Of a stretch of 64,000 nt of DNA, positions 6,746 to 16,747 are shown piece after piece. Position 1 is the first letter of the stretch. Every line of letters begins with the position of its first letter. Made by a program: the position numbers and the translations under genes. The DNA is from SIG672 sp045605765 (lineage in GTDB: Bacteria; Bacillota; Clostridia; Oscillospirales; CAG-272), in NCBI GenBank assembly GCA_045605765.1, contig JAZUQQ010000057.1:94247-158246 (forward strand), in the 5' to 3' direction. The notes beneath the pieces were generated by a model. That model saw only the letters and a list, made by a program, of their open reading frames with translations. It had not been told where the DNA came from and made no database searches.

Positions 6746-8131
6746 TTACCTTTCAGATTTTCCCTTTCGTGGGATTCGTTTTTTGTCGGTCTCATAAACG
6801 GGAGTATATTTTGATATGCAAAGAAGTATTCCCATTTCTATAAACAAGAAAATAAGTGAAGATCCTCCCGCGCTAAAAAACGGAAGCGAGATTCCCGTAT
6901 TTGGAATAAGTCCGGTAACGACCGCAATATTAAGTATAGCTTGAAATCCAACGTGTGCTGAGATTCCGGTAGCAGTGACCGCACAAAAAACATCAGGAGA
7001 GTTTCTTGCTATATGCAGACCTCTTGCAACAAACGCCATATAGAGTCCTATAACTGTTACAGCACCGATAAATCCCATTTCTTCACACACTATCGCGAAT
7101 ATAAAGTCGTTCTGAGGCATTGATACAAACAGATGCTTTTGAAGACTTTGACCGAATCCGCGTCCGAAGAAGCCTCCCGAGCCTATTGCGATCTGACCCT
7201 GAATGGTCTGCCAAAGCTCATCTCTGGTGCTGTAATTTTCCGGATGAAGCCAGCTATCCACGCGAACGAACATATAATTCGGAACGAGAGCTTTTACTTC
7301 ATCCGGCTTATTGGTTACGGCGAATATTACAAAAGCGACGGCTGCCACCACGAAAATCGCAAAAGCAACAGTCCAAACCTTTGGAGAACCGTTACTCCAA
7401 AGTATAGCAAATCCGATCAAGAAAAGAATAATTGCTCCCGAAAGATGGTTTTCAAGAAGAACTAGTAAACAGGAAACTCCAATTATAGCGGCAGGAATAA
7501 ACGTTCCGAACAAGCTTGCCTTCCAAAAGGCTTTTTTTGTGCGTACGTTTGAATGTATCGTGCTTTTAAATTTGCTTGAAAACCACGCCACCATAAGTAT
7601 CATTGTTATCTTCATAAACTCGGACGGCTGGAATGATACGGGTCCTATATAGATCCATCTTTTCGCATCGCCCTCGGAAACTCCGATAATAAGAACGAGA
7701 AGAAGCAAGACAAGCGCAAGTGCATATGCAGGCAACGTTCCTAGCTTTATTATCTTATATCCGAACATAGTTATAACAAGCATTATACTGATACCAAGCA
7801 CTAAAAAAATCGCTTGACGTATCGCAAAATGCGCGCCGTTTCCCATATATGTAAGAGCATAAACATAGCTCGACGAATATACCATTATAAGTCCGAAAAA
7901 GGAAAGCAGCAGTATTATTATAAACATAGGACGGTCAAATCCGTGAACATAGGTATAGACCCTTGAACTCACGGGAGTACTTGCCGTCTCAGGCTTTTTC
8001 TTTTCCGCAAAAGGCACTCTCAGAGACATGTCTCCGGTCTTCTCTACTGCGGTCATCTCGGTATTCTTTTTCTCTTTTTTATTTTCTTTATTTTTCGAAA
8101 AAAAATCCGATATCTTCTTTAACTTTTTCAA
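6746..8131 (-). CDS. ftsW: Lipid II polymerase FtsW (SEDS family)
   Basis: FtsW is the SEDS glycosyltransferase that polymerises septal glycan with its partner class B PBP. The 461-residue protein has an unusually long, Lys-rich cytoplasmic N-terminus of about 70 residues, then about ten membrane helices. SEDS landmarks are present: FQPSEFMKI, GSGGFFGRGFGQS and the C-terminal LPFFSAGGSSL. The start is TTG 8131 behind an AAGGAG site; no ATG fits better. A RodA role is possible by sequence, but its place between mraY and murG supports FtsW. The gene murD, often found just upstream, is absent. Confidence 0.93.
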   Translation of the reverse strand: MKKLKKISDFFSKNKENKKEKKNTEMTAVEKTGDMSLRVPFAEKKKPETASTPVSSRVYTYVHGFDRPMFIIILLLSFFGLIMVYSSSYVYALTYMGNGAHFAIRQAIFLVLGISIMLVITMFGYKIIKLGTLPAYALALVLLLLVLIIGVSEGDAKRWIYIGPVSFQPSEFMKITMILMVAWFSSKFKSTIHSNVRTKKAFWKASLFGTFIPAAIIGVSCLLVLLENHLSGAIILFLIGFAILWSNGSPKVWTVAFAIFVVAAVAFVIFAVTNKPDEVKALVPNYMFVRVDSWLHPENYSTRDELWQTIQGQIAIGSGGFFGRGFGQSLQKHLFVSMPQNDFIFAIVCEEMGFIGAVTVIGLYMAFVARGLHIARNSPDVFCAVTATGISAHVGFQAILNIAVVTGLIPNTGISLPFFSAGGSSLIFLFIEMGILLCISKYTPVYETDKKRIPRKGKSER

Positions 8132-8180
8132 AACTACTCTCCTTCCCTAAAATTTATTACCGTTGTCTTATATTATACAA

Positions 8181-9179
8181 CTATGCTTTAGGAATTTCAA
8201 GTCCAAACCACGCAATAACACAGAAAACGAGCGTAACTATCGAAAAGGCGAAAACGATCTTTATCTCGCTCCAAGAGCTTTTTTCAAAGTGGTGATGTAT
8301 GGGAGTCATTTTGAAAAGACGCTTGCCGTGGGTAAGCTTGAAATATCCGACTTGAAGTATTACAGAAAAGCTCTCAACAAGATAAATAATACCTACTGGG
8401 AAAATTATCATCGGGTTATCGAGCATATACGCCATCGCAACGACCATACCGCCAAGATAAAGCGAACCCGTATCCCCCATAAATATCCTTGCGGGATAAA
8501 AGTTATATACCAAAAATCCGAGTGTCGCACCTATAACGAGAGCCGAGAGAACCGACAGATCGAATATATTGCAGGCGAAAGCGGCAAGGGCGAAAAATCC
8601 ACCAACTACGAAGGTAACACTAGATGCAAGACCGTCAAGTCCGTCGGTAAGATTGACACTGTTTACAAATCCCGTTATAAGGATGAGCGAGAAAACGTAG
8701 TAAAACCAACCCATATCCCAAGTTTTATCTACGAAAGGAATATAGATCTCGGTAGTCATACCGCCGCTTAATGTCATAAAGAAAAGGAAAAGGCCTGCAC
8801 AAATGAGTTGAAGCATATATTTTTGTACAGCCGTCAGACCTTCATTCTGCTTTTTGAATATCTTTGCCCTATCGTCTATTATTCCGATAACACCGTTGGA
8901 AATTGCAAAAAGGAAACAAATGATCAGTTTCATTATATCTCCCACAAGCCCGCTGAAATATGCAACAGGAATCATAACTGCAAAAACTATAATATTTGCA
9001 ATAATAAAGGCAAGACCACCCATAGTGGGAGTTCCCTCTTTGTTTTTATGCCATCTCGGACCTATATCGAGAATTTTCTGTCCTACTTTAAGACTTTTCA
9101 GTTTAGGTATAAGCACCCTTGATATAACAGCGGTCAAAACGAAGGATGATACCGCGATGATAAAAAAACATATAAGCAT
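8181..9179 (-). CDS. mraY: Phospho-N-acetylmuramoyl-pentapeptide transferase MraY
   Basis: MraY moves phospho-MurNAc-pentapeptide to undecaprenyl phosphate to make lipid I. The 332-residue polytopic protein carries TPTMGGLAF, the catalytic Asp pair in GIIDDRAK, the NLTDGLDGLAS motif, PARIFMGDTGSLYLGG and the HHH motif PIHHHFE. The start ATG 9179 follows AGGAGG. Ten membrane segments are expected and visible as hydrophobic blocks. It lies between murF and ftsW in the cluster. Confidence 0.98.
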   Translation of the reverse strand: MLICFFIIAVSSFVLTAVISRVLIPKLKSLKVGQKILDIGPRWHKNKEGTPTMGGLAFIIANIIVFAVMIPVAYFSGLVGDIMKLIICFLFAISNGVIGIIDDRAKIFKKQNEGLTAVQKYMLQLICAGLFLFFMTLSGGMTTEIYIPFVDKTWDMGWFYYVFSLILITGFVNSVNLTDGLDGLASSVTFVVGGFFALAAFACNIFDLSVLSALVIGATLGFLVYNFYPARIFMGDTGSLYLGGMVVAMAYMLDNPMIIFPVGIIYLVESFSVILQVGYFKLTHGKRLFKMTPIHHHFEKSSWSEIKIVFAFSIVTLVFCVIAWFGLEIPKA

Positions 9180-9252
9180 TTACTTTTCCTCCTCTTTAGT
9201 TTTTGGAAGCCACCGCCTGCTTTCGGCTTTCGTTATCCTTTGTATTTGATAT

Positions 9253-10632
9253 TTAGCCAAGAGCCTCAATAATCTTTTCGAGTGCCATTGCGCGGCTTGC
9301 TTTGAAAAGAATAACATCTCCCTCGGCCGTATTTTCCATTACGGACGCAGCAATGTTTTTATAATCGTTATCCTCAAAAGCAAATATATTCTTCATTGCA
9401 CAGTTTGATGCCGATGCCGCGATATCAAGCGCAAGCTCGCCGACTGTAAAAAGAATATCAACGCCATTTTTGACTACCTCGGTGCCGACCTCAATATGAG
9501 CCTCGGTCGAGTAGTTTCCAAGCTCCTTCATGTCTCCGAGCACGGCTACCTTTCTCGCACCGCTTCTTTGCGCTGTAGAAGAAAGCACTTTGAGGGCCGC
9601 TTTTACAGATTCGGGCGAAGCGTTATAACAGTCTGCGATTATAGTCCTGCCGTTCGCTTTGTAAATATTCTGACGCATTCCCGTGTTTTTGAAGTTCATA
9701 AGACCTCGGCGTATCTCAAATTCGCCCATGCCTGCGGAAATTCCTACGGCAAAGGCAAACGCCGCATTCATCACGTTATGACGTCCAAGGGCAGGAATTG
9801 TGATACTTTCGACCTTTTCTCCGTGTATCGAGAGATCGAACGCGCATCCGTTTTCACCTTCGATAACATTCTCTATAAAATAATCGCATTCCTTATTATT
9901 TTCTCCAACATATAAAGCTCCGTCGATGTCTTCAAGAAGAGGCTCGTCGCCGTTAAGTATCAAAATACCGTCGTGACGCATTCCCTTCCTTATCTCAAGC
10001 TTCGCGTCACGGATCCCCTCGCGCGAGCCAAGATTTTCTATATGTGACCTTCCTATATTAGTTATCACGGCAATATTCGGAGAGGCTATCTTTGAAAGAT
10101 ATTCTATTTCTCCAAAATGGTTCATTCCCATTTCAAGGACTGCCGCATCGTTTTCAGGAGAAAGTCCGAGCAGCGTCATCGGAAGTCCTATATCGTTATT
10201 GAAATTACCCTCGGTTTTAAGAGTCTTGTATTTTTCACTGAGAACGGCGTAAATGAATTCTTTGGTGGTAGTTTTTCCTATACTTCCGGTTACTGCCACA
10301 GTCAGAGGTCTGAGTTTATCCTTAAACGCTCTCGATATTCTTCCGAGTGCCTTTCTCGTATCGTCAACTACAACGTAAGAAATCTTCGTATCCTTCGGAA
10401 CACGGTCGACAAGAGCGCAGATCGCGCCATTTTCATACGCCTTTTCAAGATAATCGTGTCCGTCGAATTTTTCTCCGACGAGCGCGACAAAAAGACCGGA
10501 GTTTACTTTAACTCTCGAATCGGTGGTCACCGCTTTTATCTCGGTATTTTTATCTATATTACAGTAAAGGCTTCCGAAAGCCGTTTCTGCTATTTCGCTC
10601 AAAAGAAGAGTTCCTTTAACGTCAACTACCAT
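9253..10632 (-). CDS. murF: UDP-MurNAc-tripeptide:D-Ala-D-Ala ligase MurF
   Basis: MurF adds D-Ala-D-Ala to the cytoplasmic UDP-MurNAc-tripeptide. The 459-residue protein has the three Mur ligase domains: an N-terminal UDP-binding part (DSRVKVNSGLFVALVGEKFDGH), a central ATPase with the P-loop TGSIGKTTTKEF, and a C-terminal domain with DCYNASPESVKAAL and LGDMKELG. The start ATG 10632 lies behind AAAGGA. It is 27 bp downstream of murE, so the two are co-transcribed. Confidence 0.97.
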   Translation of the reverse strand: MVVDVKGTLLLSEIAETAFGSLYCNIDKNTEIKAVTTDSRVKVNSGLFVALVGEKFDGHDYLEKAYENGAICALVDRVPKDTKISYVVVDDTRKALGRISRAFKDKLRPLTVAVTGSIGKTTTKEFIYAVLSEKYKTLKTEGNFNNDIGLPMTLLGLSPENDAAVLEMGMNHFGEIEYLSKIASPNIAVITNIGRSHIENLGSREGIRDAKLEIRKGMRHDGILILNGDEPLLEDIDGALYVGENNKECDYFIENVIEGENGCAFDLSIHGEKVESITIPALGRHNVMNAAFAFAVGISAGMGEFEIRRGLMNFKNTGMRQNIYKANGRTIIADCYNASPESVKAALKVLSSTAQRSGARKVAVLGDMKELGNYSTEAHIEVGTEVVKNGVDILFTVGELALDIAASASNCAMKNIFAFEDNDYKNIAASVMENTAEGDVILFKASRAMALEKIIEALG

Positions 10633-10659
10633 AATTTTGTCCTTTCTGGGTTCAGTCGT

Positions 10660-12144
10660 TTAAAAAGAATACTTATCTCCGTATCTCTTTTTTACCGCCT
10701 TAAAGACCTCACCCTTTTCATCAAAGGGGTGTTTTCCGTCTTTGGTTATTTCATAATTTTCATGACCCTTGCCTGCAACGAGAATTATTTCTCCGTCCAG
10801 TGCATTTTCTATCGCATAAGCTATCGCGTCACGGCGAGAGCATATGACCTTGAAATTATCCTTACTTATTCCTGCGAGTATCTCGTTTATTATATCCATC
10901 GGCTCTTCACTTCGTGAATTATCGCTGGTTATAATGGCAAAGTCGGCAAGCCCGGTAGCTATTCTTCCCATTATCGGACGCTTAGTGCGATCTCTGTCGC
11001 CTCCGCATCCGAATAGTACCGTAAGCTTCTGAGACTCTTTTTTACTGTTGATAAGAGTAGTAAGTATATTTTCAATAGCATCGGGAGAATGAGCGTAGTC
11101 CGAAAATACAGAAAAAGGCATATCCTCGGGTGTGAGTCTTTCGATTCTGCCCGGAACTCCCGCAAAATTCTTTATTGACTTAACCACCGTACTATCATCT
11201 ATTCCGAGAAGAATTGCAGCGGCAGCTGCTCCCATCGTATTATACACGCTGAATTTACCCGCCATTGAGCTGACAATATCAAGCTCTTTATCCAAAAGAG
11301 TTACGAGCTTATAGTTTATTCCTTTAACAGACGAGAAATCCGCGTTATCCGCTTTAAAATCGCTATCGTTATCCATACCAAAGGTATAGCTCTTACAAAT
11401 ATTTTTCTTCGAAGAAACGAGGGTATATTCATTATCGGCGCAAAAAAGACCGATTTTTGAATTCTCAAAAAGCTTTTCCTTTGTCCTCGCATAATCGTCC
11501 ATATCGCCATGAAAATCGAGATGCTCGGGGGTGAGATTTGTATATATTCCGAGCTCGAATTTAAGCGGAGCTACTCTTCCTAGTGCAATAGAATGCGAGG
11601 ATACTTCCATAAACAGATACTCGACGCCTTCGTCACGCATCTGAGCAAACATCTCGTAAAGATCTTCGGGAACGGGAGTAGTCATCGACGCCTCGTGGAC
11701 CTTACCGCACCACATATTCTTGACCGTTCCGAGAAGACCAGTGCGGTATCCCGCGTCAGAAAATATTTTTTCGAGTATAAAGACTGTACTCGTTTTTCCG
11801 TTAGTTCCGGTAACGCCTATTATTTTCATATCTCTTTCGGGATTTCCGAAGGCGTTTGAAAAGATATACGAGGAGGCAAGACGCGTATTATCGACGACAA
11901 CGCAAGGTATCGGGCAATTTTCGGGGATATATTCCACGATGGCACAGACCGCTCCCTTTTCTGCCGCATCGGCAATAAAGCTATGTCCGTCAAATCTCGT
12001 TCCCGCAACCGCAACGAATGCGAAATTTCTATCTATTTTAGAGCTATTTGCCGTAACTCCGCTGATCTCGATATCTGTGGCATTTCCCATATCGAGAACG
12101 TTTGCTCCGCAGAGAAGATCTTTTATCTTCATATTTACGTACAT
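10660..12144 (-). CDS. murE: UDP-MurNAc-dipeptide:meso-diaminopimelate ligase MurE
   Basis: MurE adds the third amino acid of the stem peptide. The 494-residue protein shows the P-loop GVTGTNGKTS (110-119), the TTPVPEDL and HLDFHG motifs, and GRIERL before the C-terminal domain. The residue-selecting motif reads DNSRSEEP (from 408); its Arg matches meso-diaminopimelate enzymes (DNPRxEDP) rather than the lysine type (DNPA), although the Pro is replaced by Ser. The start ATG 12144 follows a perfect AAGGAGG site. Confidence 0.96.
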   Translation of the reverse strand: MYVNMKIKDLLCGANVLDMGNATDIEISGVTANSSKIDRNFAFVAVAGTRFDGHSFIADAAEKGAVCAIVEYIPENCPIPCVVVDNTRLASSYIFSNAFGNPERDMKIIGVTGTNGKTSTVFILEKIFSDAGYRTGLLGTVKNMWCGKVHEASMTTPVPEDLYEMFAQMRDEGVEYLFMEVSSHSIALGRVAPLKFELGIYTNLTPEHLDFHGDMDDYARTKEKLFENSKIGLFCADNEYTLVSSKKNICKSYTFGMDNDSDFKADNADFSSVKGINYKLVTLLDKELDIVSSMAGKFSVYNTMGAAAAAILLGIDDSTVVKSIKNFAGVPGRIERLTPEDMPFSVFSDYAHSPDAIENILTTLINSKKESQKLTVLFGCGGDRDRTKRPIMGRIATGLADFAIITSDNSRSEEPMDIINEILAGISKDNFKVICSRRDAIAYAIENALDGEIILVAGKGHENYEITKDGKHPFDEKGEVFKAVKKRYGDKYSF

Positions 12145-12168
12145 CTTTTACCTCCTTAAAATGACTTT

Positions 12169-14436
12169 TTAATCGGTACTGTCCATGTGCTGACACCGTA
12201 TGGTAATAACGGCGCCCTGTTGGATACGGGTTCCAGCCTCGTGGCTTTGCGACATAACTATCGCGCCCACACCCTCATCATAGTTAGTAGCACCTTCAAT
12301 AAGAACGTTTAGTCCGAGGGACGCGAGTTGTTTTATCGCATTTGCCGCTGTCTGATCCACCATATTCGGAACGGTTACATATCTGGTTTCGGTCGATCCG
12401 CCCGTATAGAGTATTATCTTTCCGTTTATCTTGGTTATCTTCGTTCCCGATGCAGGAATCTGATTGGTTACCGTATCTCCGTCTCCTATTATTTCATAAG
12501 AAAGACCGAGTTTTCTGATAGCTGCCGTCGCACTACTAAGCGAAGTTCCTTTATAATTGCTGACACTTATAGCCATTCTGTTCATTTCTTCACTGCTATA
12601 ATTTCGTTCTACTCCCAGATAAGGAAGAAGCTCGGAAAGAAGCATCGATACGTAAGGTGCGGCAACGGTTCCGCCGTATTTATTCCTGGTACCAGGTTCA
12701 TCAACCATAAGAAGTACAACTATTTCGGGATCGTCAGCAGGCGCGATAGCGATACAAGAACCGACTCGGTAGTCCTTTTTACCTGTTTCGGGGTTGACCT
12801 TATCTCTCTTCTCCGAAGTTCCTGTCTTTCCTGCTATCTTATATCCCGCAACGTATGCATTTTTAGCAGCCCCGCCTCCCGATACGCCTTGTTCGAGAAC
12901 ATTGAGAAGAAGCTCACAGGTGTGGGAGCTGAGCACCTTTTTCTTAGTGGTTACCTCGTGCTTTACGACCTCGTTTCCATTTGAGTCGATAAGCGCACTT
13001 ACGACGTACGGCTCAACGACGTATCCTCCGTTTGCAACCACAGAAAGAGCAGTTACGTGTTGGAGAGGTGTAGTCTTAAAGGTCTGACCGAAGCTGTAGC
13101 AAGCAAGCTCGACCTCGTTAAATCCCGACTGTGCAACATAAAGTCCGCGGGATTCACCGGGAAGGTCTATTCCAGTCGTTGAAGTGTATCCGTAATTTGA
13201 AAAATACTGATAATATTTCGTTTTTCCAAGCTTTGCCGCAACCTGCATCATAGCAGGGTTACAGGAAGCTTGAAGCAGTTTCGCGAACGTCTTGGTTCCG
13301 TGTCCGTATCTATTATGACAATGAATTATCGTACCGTCCGAGAATTTAAGGCTTCCTCTACACGACATAGTGTCGTTAAAGCTTATGACGCCCTCTTCGA
13401 GCGCGGCGGCGGTGGACATCACCTTCATAGTCGATCCGGGCTCGTAAAGATAGCTCACCGATCTGTTATTCCACATCGAATATATCTGCGTCCAGAGCGC
13501 CTCGTTATATTCACTCGTGCCGTTTTCGTATCCCGAAGCCGCAAGCTTATCGGCAAAAAGCGTATCACCAAGACTGTACGGGGAATTAAGATTAAAGCTC
13601 GGATACTGTCCCATAGCAAGTACAGCGCCGGTTTTGACGTTCATAACAAGTCCGATAGACGGTTCTCCGCCTTTACCGTTGTTGAAAGCGTCTTCGAGCT
13701 GCTTTTCGAGCATTCTCTGTATATTAACATCGATGGTGAGGACCGCACTGAGTCCGTCCTCGGCATCAACGTAATAGTCGTAATCATCGGGCATTTCAGC
13801 ACTTTGCGCGTTTCTCGTTACGATATATCTGCCGGGTGTTCCTTCGAGATAGCTGTTATAGCTGTACTCGATACCGAGCAGACCCTTATCCGTACCCATA
13901 ACGCCTACTACGTTTGCCGCGAGACCACCGTAAGGATAATATCTTACCGGAGTTGCTTGGAGGTATATCTTTCTCGAAAGTCCGTATTTCGAGATGAACG
14001 CCCTTACCTTTTCGGCAAGCTCCTCGTCCGCTTTACGCTTGATAGTTTCGTCCTTGCTTCCCTTTCTGAGAGCTCTTTTATATACGGTATCGCGGTCAAC
14101 TCCAATGATCTCCGAAAGACCGTCGGCTATAAGTGCCGCGGTCTCCTCGGCACCTCCCGCGCTCGATCCGCTCTGTATAGCGACCGGATCTATAAAAATT
14201 CGGTATGTAGTTACGTTTATTGCAAGCGGGGTCATATTTGAGTCGTATATCATTCCCCTGTCTGCACTGATCGTATATTCCTGCTGAATATTGTTTATAA
14301 GCTTATTCTGATAATATTGGTATTCATTAACCTGCATCGAAAAAAGCTTTATCGAAACGCAGACCGCACATATAAACATTACTATAAATAGAACGGTTCC
14401 TCTATGTGATATTCTGCGAAGGCGTTCCTTTTCCAT
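12169..14436 (-). CDS. Class B penicillin-binding protein with two PASTA domains (FtsI/SpoVD type)
   Basis: This is a membrane-bound transpeptidase that cross-links peptidoglycan, probably with FtsW. The chosen start ATG 14436 has an AGGAG site 8 bases upstream and gives 755 residues; a longer frame to 14550 adds 38 residues without a site. Visible parts are one N-terminal membrane helix, the dimerisation domain, and the catalytic motifs STMK (335-338), SCN (391-393) and KTG (537-539). Two C-terminal PASTA repeats follow (from about 630, the second starting VTVPNMVDQT). PASTA domains are shared by Pbp2x and the sporulation enzyme SpoVD. The position in the cluster fits vegetative division, but a sporulation role is not excluded. 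Confidence 0.95.
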   Translation of the reverse strand: MEKERLRRISHRGTVLFIVMFICAVCVSIKLFSMQVNEYQYYQNKLINNIQQEYTISADRGMIYDSNMTPLAINVTTYRIFIDPVAIQSGSSAGGAEETAALIADGLSEIIGVDRDTVYKRALRKGSKDETIKRKADEELAEKVRAFISKYGLSRKIYLQATPVRYYPYGGLAANVVGVMGTDKGLLGIEYSYNSYLEGTPGRYIVTRNAQSAEMPDDYDYYVDAEDGLSAVLTIDVNIQRMLEKQLEDAFNNGKGGEPSIGLVMNVKTGAVLAMGQYPSFNLNSPYSLGDTLFADKLAASGYENGTSEYNEALWTQIYSMWNNRSVSYLYEPGSTMKVMSTAAALEEGVISFNDTMSCRGSLKFSDGTIIHCHNRYGHGTKTFAKLLQASCNPAMMQVAAKLGKTKYYQYFSNYGYTSTTGIDLPGESRGLYVAQSGFNEVELACYSFGQTFKTTPLQHVTALSVVANGGYVVEPYVVSALIDSNGNEVVKHEVTTKKKVLSSHTCELLLNVLEQGVSGGGAAKNAYVAGYKIAGKTGTSEKRDKVNPETGKKDYRVGSCIAIAPADDPEIVVLLMVDEPGTRNKYGGTVAAPYVSMLLSELLPYLGVERNYSSEEMNRMAISVSNYKGTSLSSATAAIRKLGLSYEIIGDGDTVTNQIPASGTKITKINGKIILYTGGSTETRYVTVPNMVDQTAANAIKQLASLGLNVLIEGATNYDEGVGAIVMSQSHEAGTRIQQGAVITIRCQHMDSTD

Positions 14437-14567
14437 CTGATCTCTCCTGATATTTTTGCGCCGAAAAAGTCGGAAATTCCCGAATTTTTGGCAGTTAATT
14501 TCTCTAAAAAACAGCAATTTGAGAGCAAAGCCGTTCAGCCTCACTCTCAAAAAGTTTATACTTCATT

Positions 14568-15251
14568 TTATTCGACACCGGTCAAAGTATTCCATGCGTG
14601 AAGGATGTTCTCGCCAAGAGCAGACATGACTATCGATGCAAGGCTCTTATGCGAATCGTCCTCAGTTTCATAAACCTCAATTATATCCTGCGAGGTGATT
14701 TCGACATACTCGCCCTGACCGTCTTTATCACTTATCATTCCATGAGTTTTTGCATATTCTTCTACGTTTTTGTTTTTTACAACGAGTTCTGTCTCACACT
14801 GTTCAAGATCTGCTTCGAGACTCTTGATAGTATTTTGCATATTTGCTATTCCCTTGGAGTACTCGTTAATAAGAACGTACTGATTTACTATAAGGAAAGC
14901 AAGTGCAAAAACCGACACGAAAACCATTACCGCTCTTATGGGAAACTTACTTTTCTTCTTTTCGAGCACATTATCGGTAGCAAATATGTTTTTTCTGACT
15001 TCGGTGGGTTTCGTGATCTCACGCTTTTTGTTGCCCGTTATCGATACTACGGACATTTCATCATTAAAGTCAGCGAGTGCGAGCTCTTTGCTTTCGATCT
15101 GCTTGTCCGTAGATTCGATCTCACACTTTTCCTTTATTTCTCCTTCACTGCTTCTCTTGCGGCGGGTGATGAAATCATCCGTAACAGGAGTGTTATTTTT
15201 TTCGGTAGTATTCGATTGTTTCTCAAATCCGAATTCATCAAACGACTTCAT
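14568..15251 (-). CDS. ftsL: FtsL-like septum protein
   Basis: The 227-residue bitopic protein has a long charged cytoplasmic N-terminus (about 1-105), one membrane helix (around FPIRAVMVFVSVFALAFLIV) and a short external coiled coil (IANMQNTIKSLEADLEQ). That is FtsL topology, and it sits between rsmH and the PBP gene, where ftsL belongs. FtsL forms a complex with FtsB/DivIC and FtsQ to activate FtsWI. The cytoplasmic part is several times longer than in Bacillus FtsL, and its role is unknown. Its ribosome site is weak. Confidence 0.8.
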   Translation of the reverse strand: MKSFDEFGFEKQSNTTEKNNTPVTDDFITRRKRSSEGEIKEKCEIESTDKQIESKELALADFNDEMSVVSITGNKKREITKPTEVRKNIFATDNVLEKKKSKFPIRAVMVFVSVFALAFLIVNQYVLINEYSKGIANMQNTIKSLEADLEQCETELVVKNKNVEEYAKTHGMISDKDGQGEYVEITSQDIIEVYETEDDSHKSLASIVMSALGENILHAWNTLTGVE

Positions 15252-15317
15252 CTTATAAACCGCGCCTTAATATGTAAAGGCAATCCTTTCAAATAATATC
15301 TGTAATTTTCTAAGTTA

Positions 15318-16274
15318 TTAAAGCTTTTCTGCCGCTCTCAGCTTAGCACTGTGAGAACGGTTATTTATTTCGAGCTCCTGACTGCTCGGAAGCAGAGGCT
15401 TTCTGCTAAGCGGTCTTATCGTCGGTTTTTTACCGCACACACACACCGGAAACGCCGGTGGACAGGTACATCCGCTCGAAAGCTCTGAGAAGGTCTGCTT
15501 TACTATCCTGTCTTCGAGCGAATGAAAGGTAAGTACCGCTATCCTACCTTCTTTATTAAGAAGCTCACAGAGCACTCTGAGCGTGGGAGCTATTATATCA
15601 AGCTCATTATTCACCGCTATTCTGAGCGCCTGGAAGGTCCTCTTGGCAGGGTGTCCTGCATCTCTTTGGGCCGCCATCGGAACTGCACGCCTTATTATTT
15701 CGACGAGCTTGTCCGTAGTTTCTATAGGAGATATTTCTCTTTCCTTTACAATTTCGGAAGCGATTCGCGGAGCAAATCTCTCTTCTCCGTATTCGTAAAT
15801 AATCTTTTTTATTTCAGACTCTGAAAATCCGTTTACTATATCGTAAGCGGTTAGCTTGTCCCTGTTGTCCATTCTCATATCGAGTCTGCCTGAAAATCTG
15901 TAAGAGAAGCCTCTATCGGGAGAATCAAACTGATGAGATGACGCCCCAAGATCTATGAGTGCTCCGTCTATCTTCTCTATGCCGAGTTCTCTTACAACCT
16001 CTCCGACTTCTGAGAAATTGCTTCTTATTATAGTAACGACATCCGAGTAAGGAGCCAGTCTCTTACTTGCCGCCGCTATTGCTTCTTCATCACGGTCAAG
16101 ACAGATGAGTCTGCCTTTTCCGCTTTCCAGTTTTTCGGCTATCTTGATACTGTGCCCTGCACCGCCTGTTGTACAATCAACGTACACTCCGTCGGGCTTT
16201 ATATCCAGCGCATCTATACACTCACTGAGCATAACCGAAAAATGAGAGAATTGTTGACAAATTTCGTTACTCAT
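15318..16274 (-). CDS. rsmH: 16S rRNA (cytosine-1402 N4)-methyltransferase RsmH
   Basis: RsmH (MraW) methylates C1402 in the ribosomal P site using S-adenosylmethionine. The 318-residue protein shows the start HFSVMLSECIDAL, the SAM-binding VDCTTGGAGHS, the LIDLGASSHQFD motif and the C-terminal LTFHSLEDRIVK and RPLSRKP. The length is typical. It lies 29 bp after mraZ at the head of the division cluster. Confidence 0.98.
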   Translation of the reverse strand: MSNEICQQFSHFSVMLSECIDALDIKPDGVYVDCTTGGAGHSIKIAEKLESGKGRLICLDRDEEAIAAASKRLAPYSDVVTIIRSNFSEVGEVVRELGIEKIDGALIDLGASSHQFDSPDRGFSYRFSGRLDMRMDNRDKLTAYDIVNGFSESEIKKIIYEYGEERFAPRIASEIVKEREISPIETTDKLVEIIRRAVPMAAQRDAGHPAKRTFQALRIAVNNELDIIAPTLRVLCELLNKEGRIAVLTFHSLEDRIVKQTFSELSSGCTCPPAFPVCVCGKKPTIRPLSRKPLLPSSQELEINNRSHSAKLRAAEKL

Positions 16275-16303
16275 GTTAAAATAAATTCCCTTATCCGATA
16301 CGC

Positions 16304-16747
16304 TTAGAGGTTGTTCTTGGAAAGCATATCTCTTATACTCTCGTTTGTGACCTCAACCTCGCTTCCGAGGTATTCCTCTTCGCTCCATATTTCAGCATAG
16401 TCACCTGCGCCGAGCGTAACGATGTTCTTTTCAAGCCCTGCATATTCGCACAGGTGCTGAGGTATCGCTATTCTTCCCTGCGAATCTATCTCAGCAAGCT
16501 TCGAGTTTGCATACAGCCATCTGCGAAGCACTCTGAGCTCTTCGGAAGGAAGCGCCTTTATCTTCTCATCGAGTGCCTTCCATGCGGAAATGGAAAATAC
16601 CTTGATGCACTTATCGGTGGATCTAGATATGACCACCTGTGTACCGAGGAAAGATCTGTACTCAGACGGAAGTATTATTCTCTTTTTGGAATCTATGGTA
16701 TGTTTGTGGATACCAAGCATACTCTGAAACAGTTCTAATTCTTCCAT
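16304..16747 (-). CDS. mraZ: Transcriptional regulator MraZ
   Basis: MraZ is an AbrB-like DNA-binding protein that represses its own division and cell wall operon in other bacteria. The protein has two SpoVT/AbrB-type halves (HTIDSKKRIILPSEYRSFLG and AEIDSQGRIAIPQHL). With ATG 16747 it has 147 residues. The nearest GGGAG lies 13-14 bases upstream, which is long. A GTG at 16762 overlaps that site, and a Met nine codons further in is also possible, so the start is uncertain. It is the first gene behind a strong promoter (16790-16818). Confidence 0.93.
   Translation of the reverse strand: MEELELFQSMLGIHKHTIDSKKRIILPSEYRSFLGTQVVISRSTDKCIKVFSISAWKALDEKIKALPSEELRVLRRWLYANSKLAEIDSQGRIAIPQHLCEYAGLEKNIVTLGAGDYAEIWSEEEYLGSEVEVTNESIRDMLSKNNL

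Noticed and set aside
14437..14550. Longer start of the PBP gene
   Set aside because: No ribosome site; ATG 14436 has AGGAG at ideal spacing just before the basic segment and membrane helix.
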